Part shown: positions 1 to 11,407 of the stretch, piece after piece | Position numbering within the stretch: position 1 is the stretch's first letter | Layout: each line of letters opens with the position of its first letter | Assembly (NCBI RefSeq): GCF_017562075.2 | Contig: NW_024427627.1 | Coordinates: 69,501 to 133,500 of the forward strand | DNA length: 64,000 nucleotides | Direction of reading: 5' to 3' | DNA from: Anopheles merus | Taxonomy: Eukaryota; Arthropoda; Insecta; Diptera; Culicidae | The notes under the pieces: generated by a model | The model's database searches: none | The model's input: only the letters and a program-made list of their open reading frames with translations | Told to the model about the DNA's origin: nothing | Made by a program: the position numbers and the translations under genes

Positions 1-1836
1 TTATTCATTTCTGGATAGATTTGTTCTTATTATTTTTGACAGATATCATTATTTCGTATTGTATGAAAGTGTGATAATAATAACAAAAATATGATATTTT
101 TATGTATTGCTAAGATAGCTAAGATCATTAATGACAAACATATCTCTAGATCAACTACAGCTATTACGCCAAAAAGTATCAAAACATTCATAACAGAGCC
201 ACATACAAAGTTTCCTTGGTACTAGTCTACCTAAATACTTGACTCGTTTTTAGGCCTTGAGACATGATTGCTTTTATTTACAATGTTATGGTGTCATCAA
301 AAGTGATTTAAATAGATTATGTTCAAATACTTCAGACATGATCCCACTTTATATCAAGACTGGGGCACTCATTCTTCAATTATTTAGAGTCGATTTGTTC
401 TCATAGCAACCACAAAACTTTTGCAACATACTTGGCTTTGTGTTTTTATAAAGAGACCAATGTCCATTAATTACTGCAGGTTGGTCCATCTAAAGTACTT
501 TTGACATCTAGGGAGTCGAAAGTTACTTAGGCATTAGTCTTTAAGGCATCCACTTTAAGCGTTGAAATAATAATATATACACCAAAAAATAGTACTACTC
601 ACGGTAATGCTTAGTTTCCAAATTTAACAAACCAAAACGCACACTGCCGGCACATTTCATATGCCCCATTATTATGACCAAGGTAAATAGAAACGTTACG
701 TTGACGTTACGTCAAATAGAAGTAGAAGAAGGCTACCAAATTTGAGGCAAAGTACTCACCTGTAGTCTATCCTGTAGTGGCTACACCTTGAATGTGACCA
801 GTATTATTCACCTCCGTTTTCAAAAGCTGTCACTGGTTCTATTTCTATCACAATCAAGGACCGTAAAGATATCAGGTCAAGTTATAAGTCCGTTTTGACA
901 GCTAGGTGGAAGAAGAATCGACGAAGAAAACTGACAGTTATTTTTCCGCGTTTGGCGAACGCTTCAAGTTCTCGAAGGAAAATTTCCATTTTAAATCACG
1001 GGCTGTGTTCTAATAAACTAAAATATTCACCCAAATTGATCTCCACCAAATATTGACCATGCAAAACGTAAACAATCCATCAATACATATACAAGCGGAA
1101 AACCATCTGTCAAAATCGGAGCCCAGGGGGGGGGATCGCCAAAAGCGCTATAACTACACCGCATTATACATTCCACCTTGATCACAATCATTTTCAATGC
1201 CTTCGATATGATTTTCAATACATGGGAGGTTTTATCACCGACAAACCGACGTGACACTTCGAACAAAATGAGCTTCAAAAGTTGTCTCCTTATTTCAAAT
1301 GAAAATACGTTAAACACTAGCGCCATCTCTATAATGATTCGCTTACTACACTGACACAGAGAAGAAACTGCTAAACCCCCTTTTGTTTTTCTTCGCAAAT
1401 TCCAATGCATATTGTTTTATGTACTTCTCACATCTTTTGCATTGATTTGGAAACTTATAAAATGATTTTCCTGGGTGTTTTGTCCAATAATTCTCACAAA
1501 ATCTTGCCTCACACTTCCTTTGCCATTTGTATTTAGAAAAGTTGTTTACATCGAAGCAGCAGTGAACAGAGTTTACTTTGACAGAAGTGTTCGCCTCACT
1601 GGTGAATGACAGTACTTTCGTGTGGGACACTTTTGTAACGCCAGTGTCACGTCGGTTTGTCGGTGGTTTTATTGCAATCGCTTTTTTAAATCAAATATAA
1701 CAAAAATCTATTTCAACACATAAAGTTCGACCAAAATAAAAGAATCACTATCCTTATCTAAACGGACAACTTTTTATCAAATTTAACCACTTTTCCAACC
1801 CTTTAATTTTGCCTATCTATTGTGCTACGAAAACAG
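1..1836 (+). other. Intron upstream of the last exon of the first Lmx1-class gene (no exon recognised)
   Basis: This stretch lies directly 5' of a terminal coding exon and is inferred to be the 3' part of its intron. It is AT-rich with no convincing coding exon on the plus strand. The pyrimidine-rich stretch at about 1765-1825 and the CAG ending at 1836 form the inferred acceptor. A G9 run sits near 1127. A THAP-like remnant between inverted repeats (1229-1670) is listed separately. Confidence 0.6.
1229..1670 (-). mobile_element. Inverted-repeat-bounded remnant carrying a THAP-like zinc finger fragment
   Basis: Near-perfect inverted arms of about 28 bp (core ACCGACAAACCGACGTGACA) lie at 1229-1258 and 1643-1670. 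Between them, on the minus strand (1346-1630), an open frame encodes a 94-residue peptide. Its segment CEARFCENY followed by GKSFYKFPNQ and RCEKYI fits the first half of a THAP domain (C-x4-C, a phenylalanine-lysine-phenylalanine-proline core and an aromatic where tryptophan is usual). THAP domains bind DNA in P-element transposases and some host factors. The second Cys/His pair of the domain is missing. I read it as a decayed P-like transposon fragment in the intron. A chance short open frame is the alternative. Confidence 0.35.
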
Positions 1837-2417
1837 AACACCATGGAAATGCAGGTATAAAGACGGAAAACATGACACTCGACACGACCCCAATGCTGAC
1901 CGCGAACGGACCCCCGCTAGACTACGGTGTTTCGCTGCAACAGCTAGCCTCCTCACTGAATGGGGGAAACGGAAATGGGGGTCCGGGTACCGGGTGCCCA
2001 ACGCCCCACGATTCCGTCGGTCCCATGGTGAATCCCATCGATCGGCTCTACTCGATGCAGAATTCGTACTTTTGCAACCAGGAAAATCCCATCTCCTGCC
2101 CATCAACCCCGACCGGACATCCTGGTACGCCGCCCGGTGGTAATCAACATCGTCCAACGCCCAATGGTTCGGCCTGCCCACAGCAGCAGTCGAATCAGTT
2201 GCATCTGCAACACCCGGGATTGCAGCAACCGGTAATGGCACCGCATCATTTCCCGGCACCGTCAAACAGTGGCCCCAACATGGGAGGGATGGGACAGCAC
2301 ATGGTCGGAATGTGCAATCCTTTGTTAGATCAGCATCAGCACCAACAACTACAACAACAGCAGCACCATCAGCAACAGCAACAACAACAGCAGCAGCAGC
2401 AAGAGAGCGTAATGTAA
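1837..2417 (+). CDS. Lmx1: C-terminal exon of an Lmx1-class LIM-homeobox transcription factor (5' part outside window)
   Basis: This is the last coding exon of a LIM-homeodomain transcription factor of the LMX1 group, a nuclear DNA-binding regulator of neural and appendage patterning in animals. The frame encodes about 192 residues ending in TAA at 2415-2417. The diagnostic piece is NPIDRLYSMQNSYF at 2031-2072, which closely matches the extreme C terminus of vertebrate LMX1A/B. Here it is followed by a Pro/Gly/Gln-rich tail of roughly 110 residues ending in a poly-Gln run (CAG repeats, about 2340-2403). I take the acceptor as the CAG at 1834-1836, the first AG after the pyrimidine-rich stretch; the CAG at 1852-1854 gives the same phase (1). 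The downstream complete Lmx1 gene has the same last-intron phase and motif, so the two are paralogues. LIM and homeobox exons must lie left of position 1. Confidence 0.88.
2341..2403 (+). repeat. CAG/CAA (opa) repeat coding poly-glutamine
   Basis: An impure CAG/CAA run inside the terminal exon encodes a Gln stretch broken by a few His and Leu residues. Such runs are length-polymorphic and common in insect transcription factors. Confidence 0.9.
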
Positions 2418-2696
2418 GAAGGATGAGCTGCAGTGCAGTATACAGTGGAGGCAGAAAATGTTGCAGTAAAACAGCAAAAATGCAATCAGACAAATGATAA
2501 TGTGCATGGTGGACTAAAAGCGGAAATTTCTTTCATTTCAATAAGTGAAAGTTTGGTTGCACATAACTTGGAAAGTGTTTTGTTGCTTATTTATCGTTAT
2601 AATCTATCCAGCCGTAATAACCATTTTGCTTTGCATAAAAACTACCTTTTTTTATTCACTCCCGTGCTTTAAGCAAACAGCGCAGTATCCACTGTA

Positions 2697-2706
2697 AATA
2701 AATAAA
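2697..2706 (+). terminator. Overlapping AATAAA polyadenylation signals of the first Lmx1-class gene
   Basis: Two overlapping AATAAA hexamers (2697-2702 and 2701-2706) lie about 280 nt after the stop codon at 2417, so 2418 to about 2725 is the likely 3' UTR. They are the first canonical signals after the stop. Use of this site is inferred. Confidence 0.55.
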
Positions 2707-3668
2707 CACCAGCAGTACAGTGCTTTACCTAATCGTATAAACAGCTCTCCGCGTCACAAGTGCACAACAGTATCAAATTGTCATCCGTCAATTTGCTGTA
2801 CCATCCACTGGTGCGTAAAGGGTTGGTAAAGGTGACCACAAGCAAGCCCAAAGGACATTGATTTCGACATTGACACATCGTAGTGAATCAAGCATATACT
2901 GTCAATTATCATGCGGTTGAATAACATCGGTCATTGAAAGGTGACATCGGTGAATGGTGGGACCTTTTATTGCAACAAAACAGTTTGAGGTTTGAGTGAG
3001 ACGAGTGAGAAAACCGATAAAATATCAACTCTTTCGTGCACCGTACCGTTCGATGATGCTAGCGTTGGTAGCTTTTGTACAGAGCTTCATCAAATTACAC
3101 GCTCACACAGTAAAGTGAATGTAGCAAAATTTCAAGAAAACAACAATCTGCAAAAAAGAGTTCCGTTCTACGTTCAGTACGATTGATGTGTAATAAGAAA
3201 ATAACAATCATGTGGTAACTATTCAAACTATCAGACTTTTAATTGTGTTTTTTTCTTAACGTTTTTCTTGAAACATTTTAAAAGTTTTCATTCTACAATT
3301 TGTGGTAAGTATGCAATACATTTGGAAGCTAGAAAGAACGACAATGGTAGAGCTTGATTTTACTAGTCTTATTCCTAACTTTTATTGCTTTATTAACTTA
3401 TTTTATTACATTAAATATTTTGATTTAATTTTAAACTTCTAATAAAACAATGACTTAATTATGTAACAATATGCTACAATAACAGATTGGAATTAATTGT
3501 TTTAAGCATAGATTTACAATCCGCATTTAAAAAAATACGAAATTTTAAATCAAACAATTATCTTGTAACATGTACACACTCAAAAGTAAATTAGACATTT
3601 GCTTTACTTACAAATTTGCTACACACATTTACAGTCGTTGCCGCTAAATTAAAATATTTTTTTGTCGC
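2707..3668. other. Intergenic AT-rich sequence, no feature seen
   Basis: Strongly AT-rich sequence downstream of the first Lmx1-class gene. I see no coding potential, no repeat ends and no RNA gene. Confidence 0.6.
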
Positions 3669-3886
3669 TTAAGCCCGGATTACTATTCCACTGAAATTGA
3701 ACGTGAAATTTTGCGGTTTTCTGCCAGATTCTATGAAATATTAATTAGAATATGGCTTGCAGTACACAAAAAAAGTAAAAGAAAGTATATGAAATTCTCC
3801 AACAATTGAGATTGTAAAACATATTGAATTAATTAATTAAATAGCAAAAACTATAATTTCACGTTCATTTTCACGCAAGGTCTAAA
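3669..3886. mobile_element. Short MITE-like element, family with GAACGTGAAAT subterminal motif (copy 1)
   Basis: The left end TTAAGCCCGG continues to GAAATTGAACGTGAAATTTT. The right end reads in reverse complement TTTAGACCTTGCGTGAAAA then TGAACGTGAAAT, so the ends are inverted relatives. The same end sequences and an internal AATATGGCTT segment recur at 58137-59041, which shows this is a dispersed family. The copy is internally shortened relative to the second one. Confidence 0.5.
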
Positions 3887-3898
3887 GTGATCTTAATG

Positions 3899-4735
3899 CA
3901 GCGGTCGGCAAAGTCCGGTCCGCGGGCCAAATGCCGCCCGCCATAACATTCAATCCGGGCCCGAAATGATTTACCTGATTTGGAAAGATGGGATTCGCAA
4001 ATTAATGACTATCTTTTAGTATGACATCATTTCATACCGTCGTACTCTTTTTACTTTGATAGTCGTAATATGAATTGAAGGGCTTATCATTATGGTCGAA
4101 CTCGAGGTTAAATTTCCTGTGTGTGTAACACACACACACACACACATTATTTCTTACATTTGCCGTCAAAGTCCTTTTTATAAGAAACCGGTTGGTGTGT
4201 TATCTGGTATATCATTATTTGTTGATAAAGCATTTTGAAGGCTGCTAAATATACGTTATTTTTCAGCCGTTAGGGCTTGTATGCCATCCCCAGAATATTT
4301 ATTATAATTTTAGCGGCATGAGAGGAGGGGTATATCAAGATGGTATATCAAGAGGAGTATCAAGATTGTTCTTTATTTGTTGTTTTTGATTAATCATACT
4401 TTAACGCACTCTACTTTAACAAACTTGATGGAAGAGGAACGATAATTGCCGTTGCCTAGATAAAACAGTTGCTTTAATTTATTTCATGAGTATCCTGCTC
4501 AGTTATGCATACAATATGGCAAATTGTTCAAAAAATATCCAAGGAAACCATAATTTTAAGTCATTTTAACAATCGCTACGATCGTTCCCCAATTCGATCG
4601 AGTGTGGGAAAGTGGATGTTTCTGAAAAAAAATCTAGGAAAATAAAATTCCTAAGAAACAAAAATTACAAAAGTCAATAAAAATAAATTATTTTCATATT
4701 TCTTGCCCTCTACTTGAAAAGTTTGCCGACTGCTG
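3899..4735. mobile_element. Non-autonomous hAT-like element (CAGCGGTCGGCAAAGT ends), copy 1
   Basis: The left end CAGCGGTCGGCAAAGT and the right end AAGTTTGCCGACTGCTG are terminal inverted repeats of about 16 bp, typical of the hAT superfamily. Flanks TCTTAATG and CCTTAAAT are a worn 8-bp target duplication (5 of 8 match). The 837-bp interior has no transposase-like frame, so this is a non-autonomous or internally deleted copy. A TG/CA palindromic dinucleotide run lies at 4119-4146. The same ends occur at 27401-29029. Confidence 0.72.
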
Positions 4736-4790
4736 CCTTAAATTTAGCGTGCAACGACTGTATATCCCTTTATACAAAGTGCTGTAACCG

Positions 4791-5046
4791 CAGGACTCCA
4801 CACAGTATAACACGGAGCGCAACATAACAATTGACAGCTACCAAACGCTTCACAAAATGCTTTGAAAAGGAGGTAAAGCGTTTCATTAACTGTCGGTCAT
4901 CGCAGTAGGCTGGTAGTTTTTCTACGAGCAATGAGCGGCCTACTAAGGATATGCAAAATATGATACCAGCAATGAAGCGTTTTCTGAAGCGTTTGGCAGC
5001 TGTCAGTTGTTATGTTGCGCTCCGTGTTATGCTCTGTGGAGTCCTG
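4791..5046. mobile_element. 256-bp MITE with long terminal inverted repeats
   Basis: The first roughly 60 bp (starting CAGGACTCCACA, then AACACGGAGCGCAACATAAC) recur in inverted orientation at the right end with only a few changes. Both ends contain GACAGCT followed by CCAAACGCTTCA. No frame is present. No clear target duplication could be seen, so the superfamily is not assigned. Confidence 0.8.
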
Positions 5047-7860
5047 GCGTAAAGTAATGCGTTTTGCAATACTCACTCAATAAAAAAATATTGAAAGCCG
5101 TTTGAACCAAAAAATTGATTGATGAACATCAATTTTATGGAGTTGAACAAGTTTTTAGTAGGATTTTGAAACTCTCATTTAATTACGAAATGGTGATTGT
5201 CCTGAGAAAAAAATTTTTTTGGCTAAAAATGTCTCACTAAGATGCTGAAACAGAAACTTCATATTTTAAATAAAAGTCTAGAACAAGTCTTGTAAAATTT
5301 CCAAAACAAAAATGGTAATAACATCAAATCAATCGGTTAATAATTCTCCTAATATTTGTTTTATTTATTGAAAACACTTTCTCAAGAACACAAGACCCAA
5401 CAATTTGTTATGTTGGAGAATGAGTTAAAAGTTTTAATTATAATTTTGACATTTTGCCCCTATTAATTGATAATTTTTTAATGTTTCATCAGGTTGTTTC
5501 CATGATGATCTTTCACAATACATTAGCCAATTTAACATCTTTTACCATTGTTTCGTGCAAATGCGGGTCGATGGTCGATTGGTCGATTTAGCAAACAAAT
5601 TCTACTAATTGATTGATGAACAAGCCAGCGAAAGCCATCCACATTTGGAAACGATCCATTGGGTAAACACTTCGATCTATGCTTCTCAACCTATTGCTTC
5701 CTAACGTTTTCACCGTAATGTTTCTACAGCATGGGATTTATCATTCCCCTAGCCACCAACGCTTACACGCTCGGTCAACGGTGAAAACTTCGCGGAATGT
5801 CATTAATTATCGATGCAAACAAGGGCGCTTCCCTGCCTGTGTCCGGATTTCTCCGCATCCGAGCACGAAGAAACCCCGAGGCACGAGAAATAAAGAGAAA
5901 AGGTATGACTATTCCATTTTTCGTGCAAAGTTTCTGGCGAACACGAATGGAAGGGTTCAATAGCCAGCAAAAGATCTTAGCAAGCCGTTACAAACCAAAA
6001 AAATACAGAAATAGAAAGGGAAAGACAGAGAGAAAGAGACGGAAAGAAAGATCGTCCTTACCGCACATATAGAACCCTTACGCTGTCGTTAGTGAATAGT
6101 GGATTGTTCGACCGGGTGGCATGAATAAGCAAACGATGCACATTCCAAGGATTCCATTCTCGTTCGAACTGTACTCCAGGTTGCTTCTGCTCGTGCAGAT
6201 TCCGAATCCTCCCCACTTTAACATCGCTCTACCTCTCTCTCTGGCACCCTCTTGCACACGTCATAAAAAAACGCAAAAGAATCACCATTTACTAGACGAT
6301 TTGTTACGGCTGCTTAGTGCTTCCTTCCCATATCCTCCCTTTTTCCCCGAACAACAACAATGTGGTGCAACATCAGGAATGTGTCCCTTTTTTCTCCATG
6401 CATTGCAGAAAGGGGTTGTATAGTATCGGGACGCACTAATTTTTATATCCAACATCTACCAAAAGGGTCTTCGACGAATTCGACGACGACCCACTCATTC
6501 TATGTCCTGTGAGGGATGCACAGTTGAAAGTAACGTAAGAAAAATTCCTGACTTCTTCACATTTAGTAGCTTCGGAGTCCTCTGCGCGTGGGGGGGGGGG
6601 GGGGCGTTGGGGATATTTCCCCCAAACTGTTTCTTAGGATCCCTTCATCCGCCATTGACCACACCACACACTGACCGTACGGAACCGAATGAGGATAAAC
6701 GATGGTAGATCATAAAAATATCACCCAACTAGGGCCACCATTTTCACGAAACATATCCGATTTGTCGGAAAATTTCAAGCTGGCGTGAGGGGTTTCGGAA
6801 AGGGCCGCCGGCCCCACCTAAAATCCCAACTAAAAAGGCAAAGGGATCCGATTTATCAACCAAGCGATCGAAATGGTTCAATAAAAATAAACGAAGCGAT
6901 AACGATAAAGCTTGGAACCGTCGCTACTTCTCCCCTCCATTTCGGTTGACCAGTGGCCGTTCCTTGATGGACGGGCTGGATAATCAGTGCCACACAAATT
7001 TCAAGATGCAGCATTCACGGACACTTGCGTTGCCTCAAGCGCACGTTGAACCATAATGGTTTTGGTTTCTTTTCCTCTTCTTTTCTCTCTCTCCCTCTCT
7101 GTGCCTTTTAAAAGCCCCGGGAAAATGAATAGACCAAACCAAAGTCAAGATGTTACACATAGACCACCGTTTGCGATGTGATCTGCTCGAACCATTTCAC
7201 TCCTCACCGGGGGCTCGTATCGTTATCACATTAGGATGACTTTCTGCTTTATACTTTTTGGCTGGGTGAAAGTGATAAAAACGGTAATGGATGTGAGTGC
7301 GTTTTATGGGGCCGGACCGACCCGATGGCGGTGGCTAGCTTTGGTGCCCTGGTGTTTTATCTTTATTTTATATTTGGCTTTTTTAAGCCGGACCTTTGCA
7401 GCGAGTTTCGCAAACGATAATAATCATTACTGTGACCAGTGTCATTTGGGGGAAATGAATTCGTGCACTTCATTTACAGCACAGTTGATGCACGGTAATT
7501 TGGGTGTTTAAATAGCCATTTGTGTTTGAGTAGAGATGGAGAGCCGAGGATTAAAAGAAATTAAAGGCAAACGTGTTGCAATATGTGTGACTGTGTATGT
7601 CACTCGATTAAAAATGCATTTACATGAGTAGTTTAAAGATATTTTTATGTAAAAGTTATTTTTGGAATGCATTGTCATGAGTCGAATCGAATCGAACTCA
7701 AAATAGAATAAGCCTGAGTGATTCAGATGTGTGAAGCGGGATTAATTTTAAGGGATTAAGTGAATCTTCGCATCTGAATCCTAAAAACCCAATTTTATCA
7801 ATATTCAAAGAAACTTAAATCTCTAAAGATTCTCATTCGAGGATCTCTCATCCGAAGATC
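5047..7860. other. Intergenic sequence without recognised genes
   Basis: The part from about 5560 to 7260 has higher GC and looks unique, so regulatory DNA is possible but unproven. A G15 homopolymer lies at 6590-6604. From about 7680 to 7860 there are AT-rich motifs like AATCTCTAAAGATTC that recur at 9400-9500 and suggest old repeat DNA. Open frames here have no recognisable domains. Confidence 0.5.
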
Positions 7861-8457
7861 ACAGTGAGTGGACAGTAGGTGCAAAAACTATTCTTCTAGC
7901 TGAATATTTTACAGCAAAAATTGAATTATGACCGCAATAGGCATGGGTCGGTAAAAGTAATGTTGTGGTGTAATAAAGGGACACACAATACACACATTTG
8001 TTGTTAGCAATAAAGACTCTCAATTTGATATCTGTTGTTAGTTGTTTAATGGAACTTGACCACGTGGCCCGAAAATGCAATAACGATTCTATAAAAAATG
8101 GATAATAAATTATTTTTCATGGTTCTATCTTCAACCGCACTCTAACCGTGATGGCAAAAAAAGTAAAGAAACTTCAGTTAGAAGCGTGCGCGATCAAATA
8201 ACTGCACCACGTAGTGTTAAAAACGGACTCCATGCGGCCGTTTGTGCACTTCGTAATAACCTGTACTGGCATCTACAACATCTTGACACTATTAGACAAC
8301 AATCAGAGCATCACAAGAAAGTCCGGGAATGACCGAAAAATCTGAGTGACAAGAAGCTCCAAATAATGCTGAAAATGAATACCGAAGGAAAAGTCGCTAC
8401 ATCGATGCGTTCGCTTGGCCGGGAGATCGATGCAACTGTCCAAAAAGTGAAATTTGG

Positions 8458-8582
8458 CACAACCACCATTGTCGGCCGAGGCCTGTCTGAACCACTAGTG
8501 GGCTTGGCTTTCAGTGACGCATTGGTTATCCATAGTAGTATAGTCAGTCCTACCATATGGAGACACGGTCCATTCGGGGTGT
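8458..8582 (-). mobile_element. tRNA-derived SINE fragment (3' portion), inside the decayed mariner-like element
   Basis: In reverse complement this matches the 3' half of the full-length SINE at 57686-57892, including the block for CACTAGTGGGCTTGGCTTTC and TAGTCAGTCCTACC. Its 5' part reappears at 8953-9025, so the SINE seems to have been split by about 370 bp of later sequence. Confidence 0.6.
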
Positions 8583-8739
8583 GAAGGTGTGGGACGCATC
8601 TACTGTGCAACGTAACGGGTTAGGTTTAGTTTCGTTAAATTAGATTAGTTCGTTAAGTTACGTAAAGTTAGGTCGGGTTAAGTCACAACCCTGTATCCAT
8701 GAATAAATGAATTTTTTCTTGATCGAACTACCAAACTGA

Positions 8740-8964
8740 TCGGTTTAACTTTGCTCCTCCACTACCATCATAACATGGTGATCCTGCCAGTCTACACACG
8801 AAAAAGTATACATAATTGGTTTCAATTGCGTGTAATGCAAGAGAAGTGAAAATAGCAGAAAAAAATCCGACGATTCGGGACACTGCAATTACAAGTGATA
8901 ACGCAGTGAAGCGGAAATCAGAAGCTTGGTTTAACTCTGCTCCTCCACTACCTTCATAACAGGG
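8740..8964. repeat. Pair of 38-bp direct repeats
   Basis: The segment GGTTTAACTTTGCTCCTCCA at about 8740-8777 recurs with few changes at 8927-8964. It may mark the duplication or insertion that split the surrounding SINE. Confidence 0.6.
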
Positions 8965-9025
8965 GCTTGAGCCCATGACAGGCTGTTGTTAAGTCGATCG
9001 AGTTGACGACTATACCACGAGACAG
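8953..9025 (-). mobile_element. tRNA-derived SINE fragment (5' portion with B-box-like motif)
   Basis: The plus strand reads GGGGCTTGAGCCCATGACAG and continues through GTTGACGACTATACCACGAG, the reverse complement of the tRNA-like head of the SINE at 57686. The sequence just beyond (AAACAGTAATATAGTACCTGG) resumes the mariner-like element, as shown by comparison with the copy near 28340. Confidence 0.6.
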
Positions 9026-9330
9026 GCAAACAGTAATATAGTACCTGGAATTCATGAACAAACATATCAGGAAGCAGAACTTGCACCCATTGGCTTCACA
9101 TCTGCTAACGCCTAAACTCAATGCGATCATTTCAGGTGAATTTTGGTAGAATTTCGAAGTGACACCCTAGTCCGCAAACTGGTGCAACATCCCCCAGCTG
9201 CGTGTCCCATCGAAATGTTCTGAACCAACATGATGCAAAAGCTCTACTCCAACAATTTTGTCGCGCAAACTGAGGAAGAATTAATAACATTCAAAGGTAG
9301 ATCATAAAATCATACTTTTTAACATACGAA

Positions 9331-11399
9331 TAATCTATTACCACCCAGATTCGTGATTATGAATTTCTTAATATTCAAAATAATAAGAGGTTAATGACTA
9401 CTTGGAATTTCATGAATCTTAATAGTCTTAGTCAAATATTGAGATTCTTGTTTGTTGGGAGATTTATGATTTTTTTTACAGATTTATGAATCTTTAGAGA
9501 TACATGCTTCTTTGCAGATTTGATTTGAAATGGGATTAATGCACCTCTGAAAATTCATGTGCATGAATACAATTGTGGAAACCCATACTTTGTTATGCGA
9601 TCTCGAAGCGCATAAATGCAATTATGAATTGGTAAATATCTAGTAATGATTGATACACAACACAACAAAGTTAGAATAATAGGATTAGGATTCCATAGTT
9701 TGAAATAAGGTTCTCCAGATCTCCAGAGTTAATGTAGGCATAAATGTAGATAAATTAAAAACACGCTTTTGCAGATCAAATTGGGCCTGACAAAGAAGTA
9801 AAAGAACGTTATGTTGTTTCACATTAAAATACATCGTGAACTGCCAACCGTTTGATGCTCTTCATTTGTATGATATTGTTATGAGAAATGCCTTTCAAAA
9901 AAGGGAACAGAATTGTCGCACACTGCCATGAGTGTCTGGGTCCCACGCGGTGCGAAATTCGCACACTTACCGTGATTTGTATTTACCCTGCAACTCTTCC
10001 TACTGTCGAATGTTTATTTTACCTTACCCCTCTAGCCAAGCGCTAACTCATTTCGTCCGATTCACACACTCGCCCTGCTTATTATTACACGGACCGATGT
10101 CCACAGGACACTGTAGCCCCGTTTCGAATTTCGGATGAAAGATCGCACCACGAACCACGATGCATCAATGACAATTGAACAATTCGATATTTACTTACGA
10201 TAGTCACTTCGCCCGCCGCTCAGGAACGGCGTGGGATGCCTTTTTTGATGCGCCCTTTCTACCATCGCAGTTGGCTTCGGGGTGTTGGTCAGCCCTTGTT
10301 TGTTTACCAGCTTCGACAAGTGACAGACACACCAGCTCATCGCCATCGGCTGACATGACCGGGGTCGTAAAAATAAAAGATCAACGCAGCGCACCAAAGC
10401 CACCAAAGGTAAATAAATATAAAATCCCGGACTAGTTTTGTGGCGCAGTGATGAATTTATTGTTTGTATCAGCTTTACTGTGTCTGCTCGGTGGCGGAGG
10501 TTTTTGGGATAGGGGACAGGGGCGGTCGATTGGATTGTCCGCCGGGTACACAATTTCCAGCATTATCCCACCGTCGCCTTGTACGGTGGGTTGTCGCCTT
10601 GTACCAACGGTTCGTCGTTGCGCTGGGTCCCACTTTGGCTTGGCCTTATTAAAAGGTCACGTGTTTTCGGACGGGACAATCGTTTGATGTCAACTGATTT
10701 GTAGCCCGAAGGCAGACAACACAGCACCAGCCGAAATGGTTGGCAATAAAACACAGACGCAAAGCTGCAAAAACTGCCGGATGTTGGATGAAGTGTTCTA
10801 TTTTTTATTTGAATCAATTGTGGAAATTGCTCGCAGATTCAATGATTTCAATTAAACATTCGCCGAAATGTTTTTAGAAAGTTATGGCAAACGATAGAGC
10901 GGTGTTTATATGAGTAAAATGAGGATAAATTCATAAAATGTTAGTATAATTTGTATGCTACATTCTTGGACAACTTTAAATATGATATGATATGATATTA
11001 GTCATTAGTCATTAGATATGTCATTAGTATGATATAAAAAAAACACTTTATATGATTTACGCCTCGTTAATGCTCGTACAAGAGGCTAGTTATGGAACAA
11101 TCAGTTGAATACCATACATTATCGGGAAGTTTAAAATTAAAAATTAAAAAAAAAATGTTACGAACCGAGCATCTCCGGCATGTCACGCGAAGGATTGGTC
11201 CTTAGCAATAGACGCAGAAACGGAGAAGAAACAAACAGCGAACTTTTCGACAAAGTCTTTGACACTTTGCTTACTAAACAGTCCTTCCCGCTAGTTGCTT
11301 CTGATCTAAAGGTCGGGAAGCCTATGCAATCGTAAGAGGGTGTTTAGCTAGGAAATTCAGGGGCTTTGTATTAAAGGTGTTAACTCCAAGAACTTCTGC
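9331..11399. other. Intergenic sequence, no gene recognised
   Basis: AT-rich up to about 9900, with scattered AATCTTTAGAGAT-like motifs. From about 9900 to 10700 the GC rises, with a small direct repeat TCGCCTTGTAC near 10575 and 10598. No frame has a recognisable domain and no RNA gene is visible. Confidence 0.5.
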
Positions 11400-11407
11400 G
11401 TTTGAAT

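Larger units (their letters stand above)
7861..9330 (+). mobile_element. Decayed Tc1/mariner-like element, interrupted by a SINE
   Basis: Positions about 7877-8040 match the terminal repeat of the Tc1-type element at 14955 (shared CTAGCTGAATATTTT and the ATTGAATTATGACCGCAA / GCGAATTATGGCCGCAA region). At 8342-8455 a plus-strand frame encodes a helix-turn-helix-like peptide (LSDKKLQIML, then KVATSMRSLGREIDATVQK) of the kind at the N terminus of Tc1/mariner transposases. At 9110-9295 a second block with a stop codon resembles the C-terminal catalytic region (QHPP, then EEELI). Both blocks recur inverted at about 28090-28660. The intervening DNA is a split SINE and unrelated sequence. The copy is non-functional. 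Confidence 0.55.

Noticed and set aside
1825..2493. 222-aa minus-strand frame across the first Lmx1 exon
   Set aside because: It is the antisense of a coding exon with CAG repeats; composition and lack of domains mark it as a shadow.
3800..3850. Clustered TAAT homeodomain sites as an Lmx1 autoregulatory element
   Set aside because: The surroundings are so AT-rich that TAATTA clusters are expected by chance; no conserved pattern supports it.
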